From contig JAYGXS010000002.1 of assembly GCA_036362985.1 (NCBI GenBank), positions 11,167,502-11,231,501 on the forward strand: a stretch of 64,000 nucleotides of DNA, in the 5' to 3' direction. Source of the DNA: Ligula intestinalis. Lineage: Eukaryota; Platyhelminthes; Cestoda; Diphyllobothriidea; Diphyllobothriidae. Numbering within the stretch: position 1 is the first letter of the stretch; each line of letters opens with the position of its first letter. Both the position numbers and the translations under genes were made by a program. The notes beneath the pieces were generated by a model. That model saw nothing but the letters and a program-made list of their open reading frames with translations. It had not been told where the DNA came from and did not search any database. Of this stretch, positions 56,196 to 64,000 are shown in pieces.

Positions 56196-56579
56196 CTAAA
56201 AGAAATCACAGCTATGACAGAAAAAATCACACATGCTGCCCCCACCTGGTTTCAACAAGATCCATCATGATTAAAATTTTAAAAGGACGCTGGCTCACGC
56301 GCTGTGGGTCACCACAACCAAAGAAAACACAAGAAAGTTGGCAAGGGAGACGCGGATTCTAGCAGAGTGGGAGTTCTAAAGGGTCATTTTCGGAAGTAGC
56401 TATTGCAACCTGACTCTCAGTCCGCCAGACAACCACTCCACACAAGGCACACTGGACTGCCCGCGCGCTCCGAGTGCTGCCGTTTGTTTGCCACCTATCA
56501 AGTTACGGTTTTTAGAGTACTGTGATAGCTCCAAACCCATCCAGTTGTCTATAATAAGGAAAGATGGTTCACCCAGCGA

Positions 56580-56640
56580 ACCCGCTGTTTTTCATGCTCG
56601 TAGCATCAAGCCATCGTCTGGGCCGGTCAGTGCATTTGTC
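56580..56640 (-). ncRNA. Degenerate hammerhead-like hairpin
   Basis: Minus strand: CAGACGA, TGGCTTG, ATGCT-ACG-AGCAT, GAAAAACAGC. The ATGCT/AGCAT stem lies between two near-core words. The first core (CAGACGA) has lost its conserved U. Confidence 0.3.
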
Positions 56641-57282
56641 CTTCTAATTTTTTGTCTGAATAAACGAGGATTATTCGTTTTAACAGATATTAATATAATG
56701 CTCTCTTCCAATGCCATCCTCTATCTTCCCATCCATACCAATAAATTAAGCGAAACAATGCAGCTGTGAACTCTTGCATTTCTAAAACAAGCATGTTCTC
56801 GCGACGGCATTACTTAAACTCACAGGCTTTAATATGCATCTTAAGGTTTTCAACTAGCTAACTAAATATTTTGTCGCTGATATGCAGAATACACATATTT
56901 CGTTCAAGAGAATCAACAGAAAAAGTCTCCAAAAATCTCATAAAATAAACCATTCTGGAAAACCAATTGATTTTCAAAAATAAGGCCTCTATAAGCTCCC
57001 ATGCGGAAGATTTTACATTCAGCAATTAACTAAAAATATGCATAAAAAACGTACACTTTTCGCGAAGAAACTTCTGCAAAAGTCATTATATACCGTGAGA
57101 TCAACTACTCCCTGATAAGTGTTCACCGACCGCTAACGGAACTCACTTGCCCTGCTCTGACTTGGGTCTCATTTCTCGGGTCCTGGCAGTAGCCACGGCG
57201 GCAAGTTGTCTAATTGAGATGGAATTGCCGGCAAAGATCAACTTTCTAATTGTTTAGTTAGTTTGATAGATTTAGTTAATTT

Positions 57283-57462
57283 AGTAAACCCAATTGTGAA
57301 AAACTCGCGGCATTCGGCGTGACTCGAACCCGCCTTTTACGCAAGCCAATGGTCTACCTACTCGAGTAACGAATGTCATGCTTCACACCGTGAGTTTAAT
57401 CAAACTTTGGTCGATATTACGCGCCCAGCAATTGGGTCAACTAAATTAACCGAAGGTGCCAA
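57283..57462 (-). repeat. SINE family A, left copy of an inverted pair
   Basis: Minus strand: AATATCGACCAAAGTTTGAT, GGTGTGAAGCATGACATTCG, GTAGGTAGACCATTGGCTTG, CGTAAAAGGCGGG, GTTCGAGTCACGCCGAATGC (a clear B box) and CGCGAG. tRNA-like A and B boxes are both visible. Confidence 0.65.
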
Positions 57463-57591
57463 ACTAACTTAACAATTAATTCAGCCTAGAAGTCATTCTG
57501 GTGGATTCTAGATGATTGCTTAGGATATCCTGCTTGGGTAGTCAACTTGCTGTCCCGTATTGTTGGATCCCATATGAGCGGCAAAAATTGG

Positions 57592-57762
57592 GCGGGTAAT
57601 ATCGATCCAAATGTGATTAATCTCACGGTGTGAAGCGCGACATTAGTTACACAAGTAGGTAAAGCGTTGGCTTGCGTAAAAGGCCTCCCGCATATGTTGT
57701 TTCGAATTTCACCGAATGCCGCGAGCTTTTTTGAAATTGGGTCAACCAAACTATTTAATTTT
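57592..57762 (+). repeat. SINE family A, right copy of an inverted pair
   Basis: AATATCGATCCAAATGTGAT, AGTTACACAAGTAGGTAAAG, GCGTTGGCTTGCGTAAAAGG, GTTTCGAATTTCACCGAATG and CCGCGAGC match the left copy on the opposite strand. The 130-base spacer is not inverted. Confidence 0.65.
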
Positions 57763-57846
57763 TGGCAAGAAGTCTGCGGTTATGAGCCTTAACAAAAGCA
57801 CACTGTTTGGATATATTTTGAGTTGAATTCCAAGGCGTTACCTTAT

Positions 57847-57872
57847 AATTCATGCATGTTCATGCATGAATT
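57847..57872 (+). other. Perfect 12-bp palindromic hairpin
   Basis: AATTCATGCATG, a TT spacer and CATGCATGAATT pair perfectly. The loop is too short for a stable RNA hairpin, so a DNA palindrome is more likely. Confidence 0.75.
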
Positions 57873-58984
57873 AGTAAGAGTCGAAATCCGATGAAGTGTA
57901 TATTTATTATCAGGTGCTTAAATTAACTACTGTGTCTGTCTGTCATTAGATGAAAAATGCCTCTCAATTCAATGAAAAAAACAATAAATGGAAGTTTAAA
58001 AAAAATTATTATATGAAAAGACGTGTATGCCATTAGGCTGGGCTTTATTATCTGGATAAAAAGAATGCACTTGTCAAATTGATACGTGTACCTATACTTA
58101 AAATCTCACCTCTAAAACATCCATGGTTGGCAATTAACAGTCAAAAGGGAGAACCTTAGCCATGAACAAGACTCACATTGGTGGCCAAGAGTTTCTCATA
58201 TTCAAGTCATTAGAGAGTTAATTAACCAATGGGAATATTGCGTTGACTATGTGCATAAATCTCCCAGATGAAGGTGAACGGAATCCTACCCAATCGCTAC
58301 AAATTCTATGTAGAGAGTCTGCTTACTGGTGCGAAAACCGCACAAAATTTGATCTGATAAAAAAGCTTGACGTTGCGACTGTTTTTTATTCCAATGGAAT
58401 AGCCTAAAATTACCGCGGATTTTATTTAACTTGGGAAAAATAATTTTTAGTTCTTAGTGATTAATGTTTATACCACGGGCAAAAATTGGCAGGCACGTGA
58501 TAGAAGTCATCCCTGGATCTTCAGGTACAAAACAACCGTTGAGTATTTCACTGCTGATCTATTTTTACGAGGTAAGACTTAAATTAAACCCACTTTATCA
58601 ATTGGATTATTCAATTTGAAGTGTTCTGTGCGTGCTTTCTTTTATATAGCCAAAAAAGGAACGCATAGCAACTAAATCAAAGGCTCGATAAAATAATAAT
58701 ATATGCTTTTTACCTGTCCTGCGATTTTGAGTACCAAGATGGTGACAGCTAACATTACAATTCTCGGTATTTACGGACCACAGTTCGCTCAATCTCATTC
58801 CTCAATCCTTCAACCTTTATGAGGAGAAAAAATACCTTGACTACGTATTCGCCTAGCTAAAAGCCACGCTCAGGAGAGAGTTATCTAACCCTGAATCCTC
58901 AGCGGACGATCAACTGGAGAAGGCCCTAGATATTGGTTTCACTTGCTCTACACCTTTTAGGATGTTACGCGAATAATTACTGAG

Positions 58985-60250
58985 CCTGTTTGAACTGTAT
59001 CCACCCTTGGCAGAAATTATTGAAATATTGTTAAACCAACGTGACCAGGATGCCGAGGCACGGCATACATTATTCGATGGGTGATGAGAATAACTGGAGA
59101 CATTGATTGTACTTAATGCACGTTGGAGAGCAGGCAGGTCGCTGTATACATTCCTCAGACGGGCTTTTTTCGCTAGAAATCTTTCATTTTCTGTAGGTTT
59201 AATAACATAGCGTTTTGTATGGGTAATGGCAATTAATCCCTACACAAGTAACTCGATATCTCTGGTAAAAACAGTCAGAAGTTAAGTGTATAGTCTTAGT
59301 CCAGAAATATAAATGTATCGGTTTTATCATGCCCCAAGATAAGGCAAAGAATAAAGTGCGATGACATGGACCGACTTGTATTGATACTGATTTTTTTGGT
59401 TGGCGTGAAATTAGTCCCCTTTGTGGCTGTTGTAATTGTTGGCAAGGCAACGTGCTCACTGGCCGGCTCAGGAAAACAAAGCAAGCTCAGATTTGGAATA
59501 CAACTGAGGGCAGAGGAAAATAGGAACAGAGGCGGCCAGGAACAACGTGATTGGCGTGGGAGAGCACTTCACTACCGCGCCCACGAGATTGCAATCAACT
59601 CATGTGGCCAACAACAACTGAACAGTCTGTCGGCCGACGAGGAGCAGGCCAGTAAGCACGTTGACTTGCCAACAATTCCGACAGCCGCAAAGGGAACAAA
59701 GGTCACCCGAGCCTACCAGCGGTCAATCGCACGGTGCACCAAAAGCGAACCGACAAGTCAGAGTGCGTGCGTCAGAGACCTTCTCAGCAAATAGGAATAA
59801 TCACCTAGTTACTCGAACCGAACGAGTGTCAGAAACGCCAGTCTCAATATAATTTGGTCCATTTCATCGCACCTTTTTCTTCGTCTTTTTTGGGGGATGA
59901 TAAAAACGATACCTATGTATTTCTGGGATAAACCTACAAACTTTACTTCTGACTTGTTAAACTAGAGGTGTCAGGTTACTTCTGAGAAGATTAAACAGCA
60001 ATTAATCGTGTAAAACGCCACACTTTATAAGTCCGCAGTATATGAAAGATTTCTAGCGAATAAAGCTAGTAGGAGAAATGTATAGACCGACCTGCTTGTC
60101 ATGCAACGTGCATAAAAGTACAATCAGTCTCTCCAGTTATTCTCCTCACCTTGTCGAAGAATGTATGCCATGTCTCGGCATCCTGGTGACGTTGGTTTAA
60201 GAAGCTGAAAATTATTTCTGCGGAGGGCGGGTGCTGATGAAATAGGCTCG
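58985..60250. mobile_element. Large imperfect palindrome with coding-like arms
   Basis: The left arm 58985-59490 and right arm 59668-60250 align as inverted copies over about 500 bp: ACCAACGTGACCAGGATGCC, GAGAATAACTGGAGA, TTCGCTAGAAATCTTTCAT, TGTATCGGTTTTATCAT and GTGCGATGACATGGACC. The outer part of each arm is partly open outside-in and encodes related peptides: PPLAEIIEILLNQRDQDAEA on the left and PPSAEIIFSFLNQRHQDAET followed by DKVRRITGETDCT on the right. I do not recognise this protein. The left reading frame extends outward to about 58880 (ADDQLEKALDIGFTC). The ORF 59366-59794 lies in the inner arms and loop and is not supported. Confidence 0.7.
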
Positions 60251-60289
60251 ACAATAGCAACAGTAGTTTATGTTGTGCACTTCATTAAT

Positions 60290-60815
60290 CCCTATTCCAC
60301 GCATTTTGTCCCATGAAAACGATGGTTATAGGATTTTTGGGTGGAAAATTAGGATACACAGGGAAATAAACGTTAATAACTCGTATATTCATCATATTTT
60401 ATTGTATTTAAAAATTCTGTTGACTTATATATTTAGCCTTTCCTAATCTGCATTATCGTTTAACGTATGCTGGGAAAAGCCAAATGTAAATTTGCGAATT
60501 TCTTGAAATTCCTGAAAAGGATGGAAATGGTGGTTATGAGGTCGTCTTTTTCAACCTACCTGAGGTCCAAATTACGGTCCTGCGTTAGGTTAGTATAGTC
60601 GACGGAGCGAATCGCCGCGTACACCTTAAACTTACATGCGGAACAACTTACTCCCAGCGGCCGTAGAAAACAAATTCCACTGCATATTTTTCACTTCATA
60701 CTTCTCAAAATTAAATTCCCTGTCTTTTCTATTTCCCCACCCCAAAATCCCTATAAACACCGTTTCCCTAGGACAAGTAACTGGGATTAGGGGTATATGA
60801 GGTGCACTACAGAAA
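60290..60815 (+). repeat. Dispersed repeat of about 540 bp, copy 2
   Basis: It aligns with 4685-5225 in the same orientation. It begins 40 bases beyond the right edge of the palindrome. No gene is supported. The 95-aa minus-strand ORF inside it is not conserved in the other copy. Confidence 0.75.
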
Positions 60816-60819
60816 CTAC

Positions 60820-61795
60820 TGTTGCCTTTCGACATATATGCCACTCGAGGTCCATCAACCATATCGGAATAGAAAAACACTTTTTGTAAAAAACCACCTG
60901 ACAGCCGGTAGTCTATCAAGTAAATTATCCATAGTCTCCTGGTCGATCATTGGCATTTTGGAAATATTATGCGGCCTTGATGCTGTGACTGATTAACTTG
61001 GACCCAAATATCCTATACATTTTCGAACTAAGCCTATGGCGCTTTATTCCGACTTATTTTACTTAGGTAAGAACTTAATTTCTCAGAGGAGAATAAAATA
61101 CAGCAATTTCCTAAAGAGATGCTCTTTAGAAGAACACACTCGGAACATAATAAATAAACCCACTGATCAGCCGACCGCTTACAAGCTGTATTACGCATCG
61201 ATGACGTACCAACGCAGCACGTGTCTGCGTTTCTAGGTGGTGCCTCTACTGTCATTGTACTATCTCGAATAATTTATAGGTAACCAGTTCATGCATAATT
61301 TAATGGACTCGAGGCTAAGTTCACAGCATCATTATGAATCATCACAGTAAACAAGCAAATCCGTGCTCCACCCTTGACGGTGAAGCCGTTTGGTTTGCCG
61401 CAGAAGAAGGCGTTTGTCAAGACGATGATTTAATAGCTAAGGACCAAATTCGCATTATTGTCAAAGTCACCACACATCAACTGCACACTTCGTCGAGGGT
61501 CACAGGCACTTGTACGTTTTAAAGCAAATTTAATCGTGTTAGGCACGGAGGGGGTTTATTTTTTTAATCATCACAAAGGCCTCCAGTATCAGGTAGCTTC
61601 ACATTGACTAACCCACATTAGCTCTTTTATCTCATAAAAGTCTTGCTTAATGTCTCTACTGTGTTTTTGTTCGGAGAAAAAGCCTTTTGTACGGATATAT
61701 TGTATAAAAATTGTGAAACAGGACAGAATAACGATCTTTACACAAACGTTTTGTTGATGCCTGCAAATAATACACCGGGAAGAAAAGGATTCGAT
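60820..61795. other. Stretch without supported genes
   Basis: Short ORFs at 61034-61522 have no known motif and lack clear splice sites. Nothing else was recognised. Confidence 0.4.
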
Positions 61796-61802
61796 TGACT
61801 AG

Positions 61803-61980
61803 ACACAAGTTTTATTCCCCTGACGTTTCGACATGCGTCGTGGATCCTTTATCACAGATATGAGCAGAAAGCAATGGAAGAACAAGGGCTTTTTCGTTCT
61901 GTTATTGCTTTTTGCTTATGGAACGGATAAAGAATCCGCGACGGATATCAAAACGTCCGGCGAATAAGAGTGTCATCTCA
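61803..61980. mobile_element. Mini fold-back formed by two hammerhead-family repeats
   Basis: The left arm (61803-61866) on the minus strand reads TGATAAAGGATCCACGACGC, ATGTCGAAACGTCAGGGGAA and TAAAACTTGTG. The right arm (61909-61972) on the plus strand reads GGATAAAGAATCCGCGACGG, ATATCAAAACGTCCGGCGAA and TAAGAGTGT. The spacer is about 42 bp. The left arm keeps CGAAACGTC. The first core has degenerated in both. Confidence 0.65.
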
Positions 61981-61989
61981 GCAATCAAA

Positions 61990-63950
61990 TTGCATAGTAA
62001 ATTACTCCTTCTTCCAATGTTATGCTTTAAGAAGGGGCCGATCACTGTGTAAAACAACTGGTTCAATTGCCCAATCATTTAATCTAACCTGCCGTTGAAC
62101 TTGCATTCAAATTTCCAAACAAAAGCTGTGTGCCGATAGTTATGCTCCTAACGCTCTTAAGAAAACAGCATATAGCTGAGCTTCTTAATTTCCTGGGAAA
62201 TGAATTCCTCTTCGAGGTTCACATCAGTATATACAAGGTCTATAGGCGTAGATTGACATTATAAATGTATATCTAGACCTAAAATATACTAATGTATGCC
62301 GCGAACAGAAATAAATTTCCTAGAAAATTAACAAGCCAAACTTTCAAAACCAGTAAATCAATTGTAAAGCATAAAGGGAGAGCTGGGGCACCTACTGATG
62401 AGCCGGACCCATCGCAGCTGTATCAAACATCGGCAGAATTCTAGCGAAACACGTGTCTGGGTCTTGTAGCTTGTACCTAGGCTGATAGCATGGCAAGTTA
62501 TAACAGCATTTAGTGACAACCAAGTTCTACGCCTTATAGATTTAATAAATTAGAAGATACAATGTTAGATTAATGATCGTTTCACGGTTTTAGAAAGTCT
62601 TGAAAGGGAAGACAACTTAAAAACCGAAAGAGTCAGCATCCCAGCGTGAAAAATTTAGCTTGGAATTATGTGGCATTATAACAAGTACAACGACCCCACT
62701 TAAGCTATCTTTACAGGTCAAACACACTTTTCAGAATTTTCTTTGACATTTCAGATGCGTCTGGTTTTTCTCCTTCAGGAAATAAATCATAGCTCTTGTC
62801 CGAATTTTTCCATTTTAATCTATGGTTTGGAGGTTAATTCTTATGGAGCCGATGCTGACATCTTTGGACCACTGCCGTATTAACCACCTAGTTACTGGTA
62901 CATTTAAATATAAACTTTATGTTTACTGTTGTGGATTCAGACAATTCTTGAACCTTACAAGAAAAAAACGAATAAATTGATGACCGGAAGTCCAGGTTTG
63001 CGACCTCCCTTACTAATTCTGAGAGCAGTCTCTTACAAAAGGTCTTCAACCTTCGTCCAGCACCTAATTCTAGGATGGCATAAATACACTCTACCGGTAA
63101 AAGGCAGGGCTAATGTGCCGAGCATAGGCTTATTTAAGTCATAAAGTATGAGCCAAGAACCACAATCGTCATAATTGGGACATATTTCAATTGTTTGCAA
63201 TGCTGCCATATAAAGCGGTTATTCGTGCTTCGATTGGCAAAATCCCCTTCTTAGTACTTACAGGTAATCAATTCTCTCGACGTTTGGATTCAGAATTTAC
63301 TTAATTTAAAATAAGAAAATTACACCACCGGTAAGAATGTCATGAACCTACAAGAATGCATTCGCATCACTTAAAGTTTAGCATGCGCTGATTTGTCAGT
63401 TTCCTATACTGGGCAGAAATACTTTCTAAACCAGAATACTTACCTGGTTTTTCGCTACCCCTTCGTACGCGCCATTTAAAAACTCATCTGTGCTGTCCGA
63501 GGTTACGCTGCCTGCTAGATACATTTACAGTTTACTGTAACAAATGAAAGCCATACAGGGACCGTCCACCAAATGTAGCCTTCCAAGCACCTAATGAGGT
63601 GGAGATTAGCACACGTGACATGACGATATCTGTGTTCTCGCACATAGGACCCCCACTCGAAGGAAGCAAAGAGCAGGATGTAAGCTAGGACTACGGCTGT
63701 GTTCGTTTAATTTTAAAGGACATTTTTCGCGACAATGGTGGATGTCACGACAAAGACGTCATTCGCGGAACACTATGTGGACGAGAAAATTTGGTTATTT
63801 CGAAGACGTGCATTTAAAATGTTCTACTTATGAATATTATTCAGCAAACAGATTTTATAATTAGAAGTGCATTGAACATGCCCAATACGATTCAGTAAAA
63901 CCTATGCATGGAGGTTCGAGGTCCTGATATCGTATCGTTTCCATCATATC
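61990..63950. other. AT-rich stretch, nothing supported
   Basis: No coding region, RNA gene or repeat family was recognised. The ORF at 62929-63144 has no motif. Confidence 0.4.
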
Positions 63951-63954
63951 GCAA

Positions 63955-64000
63955 ATAAGACGAGGAAGAAGGAATGAGATCATGGACCGAAGTATAGTTA
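63955..64000 (-). mobile_element. Start of another fold-back copy, cut by the window end
   Basis: AAGACGAGGAAGAAGGAATG then ATCATGGACCGAAGTATAGT matches the outer left arm of the elements at 52589 (GAAGAGGAAGAAGAGG...TCATGGACCAAATTATA) and 59340. The rest lies outside the window. Confidence 0.5.

Overview
The window looks like intergenic and intronic DNA from a compact-intron but repeat-rich metazoan. It is about 40% GC, has no long host ORF, and has GT..AG introns of roughly 100-400 bp and AATAAA signals. It also carries Penelope-like elements (PLEs) with GIY-YIG endonuclease, a Ty3/gypsy relic, a LINE relic, tRNA-derived SINEs and many hammerhead-ribozyme-like motifs. This mixture, plus genes built from tiny symmetric exons, points by inference to a flatworm, probably a diphyllobothriid-type tapeworm. 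The taxon cannot be proved from the sequence alone.

Host genes. I find two convincing protein-coding genes, and they are paralogues. Gene 1 lies on the minus strand (4250 down to 2730) and has at least nine small exons joined by phase-1 introns. Gene 2 lies on the plus strand (about 36768-38091, possibly starting with a signal-peptide exon at 33683) and has the same architecture. Three consecutive internal exons are 72, 75 and 63 nt in both genes, all phase 1-1, and two of them align without gaps around I-x3-R-x-W and PNCG motifs. Both genes end in a GKK...SPAY...SPS-type tail. They resemble the micro-exon gene style of organisation known from parasitic flatworms. I do not recognise the family.

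Mobile DNA. From about 10 kb onward the window is dominated by PLE debris: 10.4-11.0, 16.2, 17.9-21.4 (with one PLE copy nested in another and flanked by a 12-bp target duplication), 24.1-24.8, 26.5-26.9, 34.8-36.0, 41.6-42.3, 49.3-49.8 and 50.5-51.9 kb. A Ty3/gypsy pol relic lies at 22.5-24.0 kb (minus) and a non-LTR reverse transcriptase relic at 28.5-30.9 kb (plus). Several short solo-LTR-like copies and two tRNA-derived SINE families are scattered through the window.

Structural theme. At least nine units are fold-back structures with inverted arms of about 60-600 bp (10.4, 19.2, 34.1, 41.6, 50.5, 52.6, 53.5, 55.9 and 59.0-60.25 kb, plus a small one at 61.8 kb). Many arms carry a CTGATGA...GAAA(C) core separated by a stem-forming segment, as in the hammerhead ribozymes described in PLE terminal repeats. 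AT-rich stretches at 1.1-2.7, 5.9-10.3, 31-33.6, 43-44.7, 46.8-48.3, 54-55.8 and 62-63.9 kb hold nothing I can support as a gene.
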